DNA of 64,000 nt, from assembly GCA_944323845.1 (NCBI GenBank), contig CALUUA010000003.1, positions 62,001 to 126,000 on the forward strand. Direction: 5' to 3'. Under the pieces are notes generated by a model. It was not told where the DNA came from, ran no database searches, and saw only the letters and a list, made by a program, of their open reading frames with translations. The stretch's first letter is position 1. The number at the start of each line of letters is the position of its first letter. This document shows, piece by piece, positions 1 to 7,674 of this stretch. The translations under genes were made by a program, and so were the position numbers. The stretch comes from an uncultured Bacteroidales bacterium. Lineage in GTDB: Bacteria; Bacteroidota; Bacteroidia; Bacteroidales; UBA932.

Positions 1-1
1 G

Positions 2-625
2 ATCGCCCACCACGAGGCCGGCCATGCCACTGTCAGCTGGCTTCTTCCGAATGCCAGCCCGCTCTTCAAGGTGACTATCGTCCCTCGCGGACAGGCTCTC
101 GGTGCGGCATGGTACCTGCCTGAAGAACGGCAGCTGGAGACCAGAGAGCAGATGATAGACCAGATGTGTTCCCTGATCGGGGGCCGTGTCGCCGAAGAGA
201 TCGTGAACGGCCAGCCTTCGACAGGCGCTCTGAATGATCTGGAGAGACTGACCAAGTCCGCATATGCCATGGTCGTCTATTACGGTATGAGCGAACGCGT
301 GGGAACGGTATCATACTATGATTCCACAGGCTCGCGCGGATATGAGTTGGGCAAGCCTTATAGCGAAAAGACGGCGGAACTTATAGACGAGGAGGTGAAA
401 TCCCTTATCAACCGGATTCATGACAGGACATACAGGATCCTTATGGACAATAAGGACAAGTTTCTGGAACTGGCTGCCCTGCTTCTGGAAAAGGAGGTCA
501 TCTTCGCCGATGATATGGAGAGGATTTTCGGTCCGAGAGCGAATGCCTCAAAGGAGGAGCCTTATGAAGAGAAACCTGAAACCGAAACGGAAGGGGAGGA
601 CAGACTGACCGAGGGGAATGCATAA
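2..625 (+). CDS. ftsH: ATP-dependent zinc metalloprotease FtsH, C-terminal part
   Basis: This is the 3' end of ftsH; the 5' part lies outside the window. The first codons read IAHHEAGHATVSW, which contains the HEAGH zinc-binding and catalytic motif of FtsH (M41) proteases. The downstream GALNDLERLTKSAYAMV segment carries the Asp expected as third zinc ligand, followed by the conserved YGMSE. The protein ends in a charged, Glu-rich tail (EEPYEEKPETETEGEDRL) typical of FtsH C-termini. FtsH is a membrane-anchored hexameric AAA protease that degrades membrane and short-lived cytosolic proteins. Its stop lies 12 bp before cdsA on the same strand, so the two may be co-transcribed. The AAA domain cannot be checked here. 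Confidence 0.96.
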   Translation: MAHHEAGHATVSWLLPNASPLFKVTIVPRGQALGAAWYLPEERQLETREQMIDQMCSLIGGRVAEEIVNGQPSTGALNDLERLTKSAYAMVVYYGMSERVGTVSYYDSTGSRGYELGKPYSEKTAELIDEEVKSLINRIHDRTYRILMDNKDKFLELAALLLEKEVIFADDMERIFGPRANASKEEPYEEKPETETEGEDRLTEGNA

Positions 626-637
626 TTTGAATCTTCT

Positions 638-1468
638 ATGAAAAATCTGATAATCAGGACATTGACGGGAGCCGGTTTTGTCGCGGTGACAGCTGTATGC
701 ATACTGCTGAACAAATACACCTTCGGAGTGCTGATGACATGTCTGATGGCCGCGATGATGATTGAGTTCTACAGGATGACCATGAGGGGAGAATATCTTT
801 TCTCGCAGGCGTTGTCGATTCTGGCTGCTGTCGTGATGTTCGCCCTGACATATCTGTACCGGGGCTTCAACTTTCCGGGCAGGCTCGTCATCCTTTCCGT
901 CATCCCCGTCTTCATCATGATGATCAATTCACTGTATGTAAAGGACAAGACCGATTTCGGCAAATTCGCCAATCTCTACACGGCCCTTCTTTATATCGCA
1001 GTCCCTATAGCCCTGACATGTTTCGCTGTATTTCCCAGACCCGGGGAGTACAGCGGAGTGCTTCTTCTGAGCCTGTTCATCATCATATGGGTTTCCGACA
1101 TCGGTGGATATCTTTTCGGAATGACCATTGGACAGCGTTACGGAAAGAAACTTTTCCCTGAAGTATCACCCAAGAAGTCCTGGGCGGGATTCTGGGGCGG
1201 ACTCCTGCTGGCAGTAGCAGCAGGCGTTGTCCTGCATTATACGGGAATGCTGAAATATCCCCTCGAACACTGCATCATACTTTCTGTCATCATGAATATT
1301 GCCGGAGTTTACGGCGACCTTATCGAATCCCAGTGGAAAAGGTACTATGCAGTCAAGGATTCAGGCACCATCATGCCGGGGCATGGGGGAATCCTCGACA
1401 GGCTCGACAGCGCGCTTCTGGCATTGCCGACAGGCATAATATATCTGACGGTGGTCAATATCCTGTGA
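638..1468 (+). CDS. cdsA: Phosphatidate cytidylyltransferase (CDP-diglyceride synthase)
   Basis: 276 aa, almost entirely hydrophobic, with about eight predicted membrane segments. It makes CDP-diacylglycerol from CTP and phosphatidate, the branch point to phosphatidylethanolamine and acidic phospholipids. The family signature is clear near the C-terminus: KRYYAVKDSGTIMPGHGGIL followed by DRLD, with the conserved K-D, H-G-G and D-R-x-D residues. The SPKKSWAG motif of the family also lies upstream. Length is normal. The start ATG sits 12 bp after the ftsH stop. The next gene is psd, which acts later in the same pathway. No phosphatidylserine synthase gene is visible between them. Confidence 0.95.
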   Translation: MKNLIIRTLTGAGFVAVTAVCILLNKYTFGVLMTCLMAAMMIEFYRMTMRGEYLFSQALSILAAVVMFALTYLYRGFNFPGRLVILSVIPVFIMMINSLYVKDKTDFGKFANLYTALLYIAVPIALTCFAVFPRPGEYSGVLLLSLFIIIWVSDIGGYLFGMTIGQRYGKKLFPEVSPKKSWAGFWGGLLLAVAAGVVLHYTGMLKYPLEHCIILSVIMNIAGVYGDLIESQWKRYYAVKDSGTIMPGHGGILDRLDSALLALPTGIIYLTVVNIL

Positions 1469-1533
1469 CACGGCGTCCGTAAAGACGGAAAGGGCAGGAA
1501 ATGAGAATATTTCATGTTTTGGATAAAAATTCC

Positions 1534-1541
1534 TAACTTTG
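1534..1541 (+). promoter_or_regulatory. Candidate -7 promoter box (TAACTTTG) for psd
   Basis: TAACTTTG matches the Bacteroidota -7 consensus TAnnTTTG. No good TTTG -33 element lies at the usual 19-21 bp spacing. A transcript starting about 7 bp downstream would exclude an upstream in-frame ATG at 1514 and supports the psd start at 1565. Confidence 0.5.
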
Positions 1542-1564
1542 TACGATATAATTCATTCTCTGAA

Positions 1565-2227
1565 ATGACGATACATAGAGGCGGCATAAGGATTATTCTG
1601 ACGGTCTGGGCGGTTTGCGGCCTGCTGATCTGGCTGGTTCTGCACTATCTGTCAGGCTGTCCGTTTTTTGCAGTGCCCGTAATTGCGATCCTGATCTTCT
1701 TTATGGGGTTCGTCCTTTATTTCTTCAGGGTGCCTTCCAGACATACGCCGGAAGGGGAAAATCTGGTGACTGCCGTAGCCGATGGCGAGATAGTGGTTCT
1801 GGACCGGGTGTATGAACCGGAATTTCTGAAACGTGAGTGCATACAGGTGTCCATCTATATGGATTTCTTCAATGTGCATGTGAATTTCTGGCCTGTAAGC
1901 GGAGAAGTGACATATTACAAGTACCATCCGGGGAAGTATTTTCTGGCTTTCCTGCCGAAAGCCTCGGAACTGAACGAACACACTTCAGTATGTGTCAGGA
2001 ATGATTACGGTGATGTTTTCTTCAAGCAGCTGGCCGGTACCTTTTGCAGAAGAATCGAATGCTATGCCGAACGTGAGAAGACCTGCATCAGAGGGGAACA
2101 GTGCGGAATCATAAAATTCGGCTCCAGAATAGACATTTACCTGCCTCTCGACGCCGATATCAAAGTCGGGCTCGGAGAAGAAGTCCGGGCTTGCGAAACA
2201 GTAATAGCCGAATTGAAAAAAAAGTAA
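1565..2227 (+). CDS. psd: Phosphatidylserine decarboxylase proenzyme
   Basis: 220 aa from the chosen ATG. It decarboxylates phosphatidylserine to phosphatidylethanolamine at the inner membrane. Two N-terminal hydrophobic segments are followed by the short bacterial PSD core: DGEIVVLDRVYE, MDFFNVHVNFWPVSGEV and, near the C-terminus, the IIKFGSRIDIYLP stretch. The Gly-Ser of FGSR is the self-cleavage site that creates the pyruvoyl cofactor. An in-frame ATG 51 bp upstream adds a non-conserved extension and precedes the candidate -7 box, so the start at 1565 is preferred. It follows cdsA by about 100 bp and probably has its own promoter. Confidence 0.93.
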   Translation: MTIHRGGIRIILTVWAVCGLLIWLVLHYLSGCPFFAVPVIAILIFFMGFVLYFFRVPSRHTPEGENLVTAVADGEIVVLDRVYEPEFLKRECIQVSIYMDFFNVHVNFWPVSGEVTYYKYHPGKYFLAFLPKASELNEHTSVCVRNDYGDVFFKQLAGTFCRRIECYAEREKTCIRGEQCGIIKFGSRIDIYLPLDADIKVGLGEEVRACETVIAELKKK

Positions 2228-2232
2228 AATGC

Positions 2233-2248
2233 TCCGGCATGTGCCGGA
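2233..2248 (+). repeat. Short perfect hairpin just upstream of the CNNM gene
   Basis: TCCGGCA-TG-TGCCGGA is a 7-bp perfect inverted repeat. It lies 5 bp after the psd stop and 6 bp before the next ATG. It occupies the region where a ribosome-binding site would sit, so it could affect translation of the downstream gene. It lacks a T-run and is not a convincing terminator. Confidence 0.4.
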
Positions 2249-2254
2249 AATGAT

Positions 2255-3562
2255 ATGGAAGAAATTTTTATCATCATCCTCTTGATTCTCCTGAACGGCA
2301 TTTTCGCCATGTCGGAGATAGCCATTATTTCAGCAAGGAAATCCAGTCTTCAGACAGATGCGAACAAAGGCAGCAAGGCCGCCAGAACCGCCTTGGGCTT
2401 GGCTCAGGATCCTGACAGGTTCCTGTCCGCAGTCCAGGTGGGGATAACCCTTATCGGAATCCTGACCGGTATCTTTTCCGGAAACAAGATAGCTGCGGAA
2501 TTTTCCGCCGTCCTCCAGTCTGCCGGGATGTCGGCAGCCGGGGCTTCCGCTCTGGCTCAGACCATAATAGTGATATTGGTCATGTTCCTCACCCTGATTT
2601 TCGGAGAGCTTGTCCCGAAGAGGATTGCCATGAGTGCGGCTGAAAAGGTGTCCAAGATAGTGGCGGGCCCGATGAAGTTCATATCGGTCATAGCCGCCCC
2701 TTTCGTATGGCTTCTTGCCAAGACTACATCGCTGGTCACTAAAATGCTCGGTATAAAGTATCAGGAAGCCAAGGTGACGGAAGAGGAAATCAAGTCCATA
2801 ATACAGGAAGGCACGGACGAAGGGGAGGTTTCTCCGGTGGAGCAGGATCTGGTGGAAAGGGTATTCGCTCTCGGCGACCTGAAAGTCAGCACCATCATGA
2901 CCTTGAGGGCGGATATCGTCTGGCTCAGTCTGGATATGACGGATGAGGAGATACGAGAGACCATATCCAAGAATCTGTTTGAAGAATATCCGGTGGTGGA
3001 GGACGATCTGGATCATGTGGTGGGCGTGCTCTCGCTGAAAGAATATGTACTGAACTACAGGAATGAGGTTCTGGATCTGGCCAAGATGATGAAGGCTCCG
3101 GAGTATTTCCATGAGAACATGAACGTGTACACCGTTCTGGAGCAGATGAAGCAGAAGAAGATAAGCCGCGCCCTTGTATGCGACGAATTCGGTTCATGCT
3201 CGGGTATCATTACCCTGAAGGATATTATGGAAGCCCTTGTGGGCAATATAAACGATGACCATCAGGAGCCGGACATAGTAGCCAGAGCCGGAAATGACGG
3301 ATGGCTTGTAGACGGAATGTGCCCGATGTACGACTTCCTGAGGCATTTCGATGTAGAGGAATCCATGGAGGATTTTGAATATACCACAGTGGCCGGCCTT
3401 ATTCTGGACGAACTCGACCACATGCCTGTGGCAGGGGAGAAAGTTACATGGAGGGACTTCCAGTTCGAGGTCGTGGATATGGACGGGGCGAGAATAGACA
3501 AGGTGATAGTAAAGAGGATCACTTCCCTTGAGCCTCAATCAGCTCCAGAAGCCGGTCAATAG
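2255..3562 (+). CDS. CNNM/CorC-family membrane protein (DUF21, CBS pair, CorC_HlyC)
   Basis: 435 aa. The N-terminal DUF21 membrane domain (about residues 1-195, four hydrophobic segments) starts with the typical LLNGIFAMSEIAIISARKS. It is followed by the linker motif TEEEIKSIIQEGTDEGEVSP, a CBS pair (about 205-330) and a C-terminal CorC_HlyC domain (about 345-425). Proteins of this architecture are linked to Mg2+ or other divalent cation efflux and are often mislabelled haemolysins. GldE of gliding Bacteroidota is a relative, but nothing here shows a gliding role. The last 44 bp overlap convergently with the 3' end of ispG. Confidence 0.9.
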   Translation: MEEIFIIILLILLNGIFAMSEIAIISARKSSLQTDANKGSKAARTALGLAQDPDRFLSAVQVGITLIGILTGIFSGNKIAAEFSAVLQSAGMSAAGASALAQTIIVILVMFLTLIFGELVPKRIAMSAAEKVSKIVAGPMKFISVIAAPFVWLLAKTTSLVTKMLGIKYQEAKVTEEEIKSIIQEGTDEGEVSPVEQDLVERVFALGDLKVSTIMTLRADIVWLSLDMTDEEIRETISKNLFEEYPVVEDDLDHVVGVLSLKEYVLNYRNEVLDLAKMMKAPEYFHENMNVYTVLEQMKQKKISRALVCDEFGSCSGIITLKDIMEALVGNINDDHQEPDIVARAGNDGWLVDGMCPMYDFLRHFDVEESMEDFEYTTVAGLILDELDHMPVAGEKVTWRDFQFEVVDMDGARIDKVIVKRITSLEPQSAPEAGQ

Positions 3563-4874
3563 CTTCCGATTCAGGAATGTGGCGCAGTACCGGCGTCTTT
3601 TTCCTGTAGATGGTGACCTTGCGGTTTCCTTCTCCGACATAGCCCCAGTCGGCATCTGCCATTTCTCCGGGGCCGTTCACGATGCAGCCCATAACGGCTA
3701 TTACCATCCCTTTCAGATGGGAGGTTCTCCGTTTGACTTCATTGAAGGTTTCTTCAAGATTATACATCGTCCTGCCGCACCCGGGACATGCCACGTATTC
3801 GGGTTTGTAGAATTTCCTTCTGGTTGCCTGAAGCAGTTCGTCTTCCAGGTACGAGGCTTCGGCAGTCCCGTCCAGCAGGACTTTCCGCCCGTTTCCGTCC
3901 AAGTATGAGCCTTTCAGTTCCACACCGTCTATTTCACGGTCCAGAAGCATCCGTCCGAAATCGCATGCGAAGTCGAGCATCAGTCTTTCTCTGGACGGGG
4001 AATCGTATGTGGCCGTGATTTTCCTGCCATCTGTCACAGACTCTATCAGAGAGGTCTTCAGTCGGTTCCCGTATCTGTCAGACAGGTATCTGGCCACAGG
4101 TATTTCATTGGCCGGGTCTTCTGTCAGAGATACCCTGACCGTGTCTCCGATCCCTTCGGACAGCAGTGCTGATATGCCTGCCGCCGATTTTATCCTTCCG
4201 GAATCCCCGTTCCCGGCTTCTGTCACGCCAAGATGGAGAGGGAAGGCCATTCCTTTCTTTTCCATGGCTTCGGCTAAAAGGCGGTATGCTTCCACCATCA
4301 CTATAGTGTTGCTGGCTTTCAGGGAGACCACGGCATTTGTGAAATCGTTCCTGATGCACAGGTCAAGCCATTCCATAGCGGCCTCCTTCATGGCCAGCGG
4401 AGTGTTTCCGTACAAAGTCGTAATCCTTTCCCCGAGCGAACCGTGATTCAGCCCTATCCTCAGGGCTGTACCATGTTTCCTGCATACTTCCACAAGTTTG
4501 GAGAACTGTCCGCATGCCTTGGTGAAATCCCGGTGGAAATTTCCCGGATTTATCCTTACTTTTTCGACGATTTCAGCAGCGGCTATCGCTATTTCGGAAG
4601 AAAAATGCACGTCAGCCACCAGAGGAACATCTATTCCTTTGCTCCTGAGCCTGTCCCGGATTTCTCCAAGAGCCTTCACATCGCTCATCGCAGGCACGGT
4701 AAGCCTTATCATCTCAGCACCGGCTTCATACAGCCTGATGCACTGGGCTGTTGACGCATCCACATCAGCAGTATGCGTATTGCACATGGTCTGGACCACG
4801 ATGGGATGTCCGCCTCCGATGATGACATTCCCTGCTTTCACTTCATTTGTCTTCATGCCGGTAAAATTTTTCAT
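3519..4874 (-). CDS. ispG: 4-hydroxy-3-methylbut-2-enyl diphosphate synthase (IspG/GcpE), short-insert form
   Basis: 451 aa. It performs the sixth step of the MEP isoprenoid pathway, converting MEcPP to HMBPP with a [4Fe-4S] cluster. The N-terminal TIM-barrel shows GGGHPIVVQTMCNTHTADV, PLVADVHF and RINPGN. The C-terminal cluster domain has CPGCGR (Cys363, Cys366), Cys397 in MGCIVNGPGE and the conserved Glu404. Between barrel and cluster domain (about 268-358) there is an insert of about 90 residues. This is much shorter than the insert of the roughly 600-residue plant/Bacteroidota type but longer than the linker of the E. coli type. The ATG overlaps the stop of the upstream barrel gene (ATGA), suggesting coupled translation. 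Confidence 0.95.
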   Translation of the reverse strand: MKNFTGMKTNEVKAGNVIIGGGHPIVVQTMCNTHTADVDASTAQCIRLYEAGAEMIRLTVPAMSDVKALGEIRDRLRSKGIDVPLVADVHFSSEIAIAAAEIVEKVRINPGNFHRDFTKACGQFSKLVEVCRKHGTALRIGLNHGSLGERITTLYGNTPLAMKEAAMEWLDLCIRNDFTNAVVSLKASNTIVMVEAYRLLAEAMEKKGMAFPLHLGVTEAGNGDSGRIKSAAGISALLSEGIGDTVRVSLTEDPANEIPVARYLSDRYGNRLKTSLIESVTDGRKITATYDSPSRERLMLDFACDFGRMLLDREIDGVELKGSYLDGNGRKVLLDGTAEASYLEDELLQATRRKFYKPEYVACPGCGRTMYNLEETFNEVKRRTSHLKGMVIAVMGCIVNGPGEMADADWGYVGEGNRKVTIYRKKTPVLRHIPESEAIDRLLELIEAQGK

Positions 4875-5815
4875 TCCGCAGCCGGCCCGCCACCGTTTTC
4901 TGCCGGAACATTTGACTGTATGGCGCGGATCAGTCCGAGATGCTCCTGAGCCTCACGCCTCAATGCATGTTTGGTCTTGCCTACACGCTTTGTCAGCTGG
5001 AAATGCACTCCTACCGAAAAAACGAAATTTGTCGGATAGGCAAAGCGGTAATAATATTCGCTGTAGTGGTCCGGTTCGTAGAGAGACCCGAAAGAATGCT
5101 TGTACATAGCCGTGAAATGTATTTCTATCGGGTCGAAGATGAATGCGAAGCCGGCGCCGCCCTTGATGCCGTAGTCGAACCTCAGGTCCGTATCCAGAAA
5201 ATCGTTCCTGATCTCATCCGGGACATTCTCACCGTAGCGGTGGATACCCAGCCTGTAGCCTCCGTACAGGCCGAGGTTCACCATCAGCTTCATTTTCCAG
5301 AAATCGAAGTGACAGTGCGCCATCACGGGGATTTCCACTACATCCATGACGGCTCCTGTAGCTCCTTCCACTGTCGGCGTATAGCCTTCGTCATCTTCTT
5401 CGAACTGGTATCCTTCCTGTCCGTAGAAAATACCGGCCTGTATGCCGAAATAAGGCATATACCCGAACATCTTTCCATATCTGGTGTAAAGAAAACCGAA
5501 ATTCACCGGTATGAACCTGAATTTCTGCTGCATGGAAGGATTCCAGCTTACCTGGCTGAGTCCCACACCATACTGGAAACCGATCATTGTGTAATCGTTT
5601 ATGGGAATGTCCCGGCTCAGGTCAAGACTGTCCAGATAGCTGTCGCTCAAGGAATCTATATCGACTGTCTCTATGTCAAGCCCTGATGTGTCGGTCACTT
5701 CCTGCCCGTTTTCCTCTTCCACGGACATTCCCGGGGGCAGCTGCGCCCATGCCTGACCGGCCGCCAGGAAAACCAGCAGCCATACCGATAAATTATGCTT
5801 GAAGTTTCTGCCCAT
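4871..5815 (-). CDS. Outer-membrane beta-barrel protein (PorT-like)
   Basis: 314 aa from the chosen start. A cleavable signal peptide ends in FLAAGQAWAQ. The mature part begins with an acidic stretch and continues as alternating aromatic strands (FRFIPVNFGFLYTRYGKMFG, LMVNLGLYGGYRLGIHRYG, TNFVFSVGVHFQLTKR) as in eight-stranded PorT-type barrels. An ATG nine codons upstream would overlap the preceding gene by 23 bp and lengthen the signal peptide with polar residues, so the start at 5815, four bases after that gene's stop, is preferred. It sits between a large lipoprotein and ispG in a compact minus-strand run. Specific function is unknown. Confidence 0.8.
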   Translation of the reverse strand: MGRNFKHNLSVWLLVFLAAGQAWAQLPPGMSVEEENGQEVTDTSGLDIETVDIDSLSDSYLDSLDLSRDIPINDYTMIGFQYGVGLSQVSWNPSMQQKFRFIPVNFGFLYTRYGKMFGYMPYFGIQAGIFYGQEGYQFEEDDEGYTPTVEGATGAVMDVVEIPVMAHCHFDFWKMKLMVNLGLYGGYRLGIHRYGENVPDEIRNDFLDTDLRFDYGIKGGAGFAFIFDPIEIHFTAMYKHSFGSLYEPDHYSEYYYRFAYPTNFVFSVGVHFQLTKRVGKTKHALRREAQEHLGLIRAIQSNVPAENGGGPAAE

Positions 5816-5819
5816 ATTC

Positions 5820-7619
5820 TTATTTGAACATTTCACCCACATCTATGCTTTGTTCCAGTTCTGTCATTTCCGGGATTTCGATATAAGTCTCACCGTCCTC
5901 CAGTTTGTAGAATTTCACTTTCTCCGGCTGTCTGTGCTCGAGAAGATTGCCGGTATCCACCATCCCGTTGCGATTCAGATCCTCGGTAAGCCTTATCGAA
6001 TATTTTCCGGCCTTTATGTACGGGAAGAGCAGGGTCTGGTCAGTGTCGACAGTGAATGAGCGCAGGATCTGGTCTCTCTTTTCATTAAGAAGGTCTACGA
6101 TGTACTTGTTCCGGACATTTGTAAGCACAAGCGAGAGGGAGCTCAACTTGTCATCGTTCGGCAGCATCACCTTCACTTCGGAACTGTCATTGTAGAACCC
6201 GTTTATATCCTTGAACTTGCGATGCGGGACTTTCAGGTAGTATTCGTATCCCGGCAGAAGTTTCGAGGTCGGCCTTACAGTATATTTCCTTATGTTCAGG
6301 CTGTCCTGCTCCACGGTGTAGGTGTCCGCAAACTCCTGCTGTTTCGGATTCAGATAACGGAATTCGAGAGAGTCGAACGCTGATTCCACCAGAGGGAACT
6401 TGAATTCCAGCACGAATCCGTACTGCTCTACGTTTTCAGGCTTGGCGTCAATGGTGAAGACGGTGGTCGTGTCTTCTTTCTTGATGTCTTTTCTGGAACT
6501 CTTCGCGGCTGCAGTCTGTCTCGGCTTGGTCAGTTTTATTTCCTCCAACGTAGGCACCAGATTTCCCAGAGTATCCGTTTTCATGTAGTTGACATTAAGG
6601 AAAAGCGTGTCTGGCTGCGGTCTGGAGTCATTTACCCAGATTTCCAGACTGTCTTTCTCCAGATTGAACTGGGTTATGAGCTTGTCGGCCGGTATTCCTG
6701 TCATCCAGATGGAATCTATCTGCGCATCAGGAGCCATGAATGTGATGTATGCTGTCCTTTCTCCTATGCGCTCCTTATTTACTATCAGCTGCTTGGATGG
6801 CACTTCCTTGAACAGGTTCAACTCGTATTCCGTCTTTCTCGCCAGACATGCCAGTGTGTCGGTCATGACATATTTCATGAGTTCAGGCAGGGAATCGTTC
6901 ACCTTGGTCACAGGCCGTATCAGGGTGTCCATGAACGCCACCTGCTCGTTGTCGGCCTCATAGATATTGTTGTTGTTCATATCCATGACGGCATACATCC
7001 TGTAAACCGTATCCTGAATGTTCCTCAGGCAGAAATATCCCCAGTCATCGGTCTTGATGGCGGCATCCGGACGATGCTTGAAAATGGCGGAATCGGAATG
7101 GTCCTTATACAGCATCACCGTGGCGCCCTTGACAGGAATCAGCGTGTTGCAGTCCTGCACTATGCCTGTCACCATCATGGAATCAATATGCTTGCCGGTG
7201 GAGAATACCATGGCGTAGCCGGGGTACATGTTGCCTTCATTGTTGTCGGCGATGGCATTGGTCACATCCAGGACGTATGTCTTGTTCGAGTCCAGATCGG
7301 ATTCGAAATACACTATCAGGGTTTTCCCCTTCATCCTGTATTTCGGAGTCTTTTCCAGAGGAGGGGAGAGAAAGAGGCTCTGGACATCCTTCACGACCAC
7401 GAATTCATCGAAAGTAAGTGATATATGGGTCTTGTGCCTGTTCACCATCGTATCCCCGGGCAGCGGGGAATATTTCAACAGCACCGGCGGGATCGTATCC
7501 TTGGGGCCTCCGCTGGGCGGCGTGGTCGTATTCGCGCATGACGGCGAAAAGACAAGTATTCCCGTTGCCGCGACAGCGGCAATGAGAGGGATATATTGCG
7601 ACAATAGGTTTCTTTTCAT
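5820..7619 (-). CDS. Ig-like (SbsA/Big_5) domain lipoprotein
   Basis: 599 aa. The N-terminal signal ends in a lipobox (VFSPSC, Cys28), so it should be a lipoprotein. The segment right after it, GGPKDTIPPVLLKYSPLPG, followed by a fold ending in MVFSTG, is the SbsA-type Ig-like domain (about 40-150). A carboxypeptidase-like Ig segment follows (VTGIVQDCNTLIPVKGATVM, then DMNNNNIYEADNE). A similar RNGMVDTGN motif, resembling a Ca-binding loop, recurs near the C-terminus. This arrangement is a conserved but uncharacterised Bacteroidota envelope protein family. It lies 55 bp downstream of the RelA/SpoT gene and just upstream of the barrel gene, and may work with the barrel at the outer membrane. 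Confidence 0.85.
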   Translation of the reverse strand: MKRNLLSQYIPLIAAVAATGILVFSPSCANTTTPPSGGPKDTIPPVLLKYSPLPGDTMVNRHKTHISLTFDEFVVVKDVQSLFLSPPLEKTPKYRMKGKTLIVYFESDLDSNKTYVLDVTNAIADNNEGNMYPGYAMVFSTGKHIDSMMVTGIVQDCNTLIPVKGATVMLYKDHSDSAIFKHRPDAAIKTDDWGYFCLRNIQDTVYRMYAVMDMNNNNIYEADNEQVAFMDTLIRPVTKVNDSLPELMKYVMTDTLACLARKTEYELNLFKEVPSKQLIVNKERIGERTAYITFMAPDAQIDSIWMTGIPADKLITQFNLEKDSLEIWVNDSRPQPDTLFLNVNYMKTDTLGNLVPTLEEIKLTKPRQTAAAKSSRKDIKKEDTTTVFTIDAKPENVEQYGFVLEFKFPLVESAFDSLEFRYLNPKQQEFADTYTVEQDSLNIRKYTVRPTSKLLPGYEYYLKVPHRKFKDINGFYNDSSEVKVMLPNDDKLSSLSLVLTNVRNKYIVDLLNEKRDQILRSFTVDTDQTLLFPYIKAGKYSIRLTEDLNRNGMVDTGNLLEHRQPEKVKFYKLEDGETYIEIPEMTELEQSIDVGEMFK

Positions 7620-7674
7620 TTCATTCGGGCTTGTGTGTTTTTTCCGAGGCGCGGCTTTGCCTCAAAGGTCGTGC

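Noticed and set aside
1514..1564. Longer N-terminus for phosphatidylserine decarboxylase
   Set aside because: It begins upstream of the TAACTTTG -7 box and adds residues unlike the family.
7646..7663. GAGGC...GCCTC hairpin between the RSH gene and the lipoprotein gene
   Set aside because: Only five pairs with an 8-nt loop; too weak to call.
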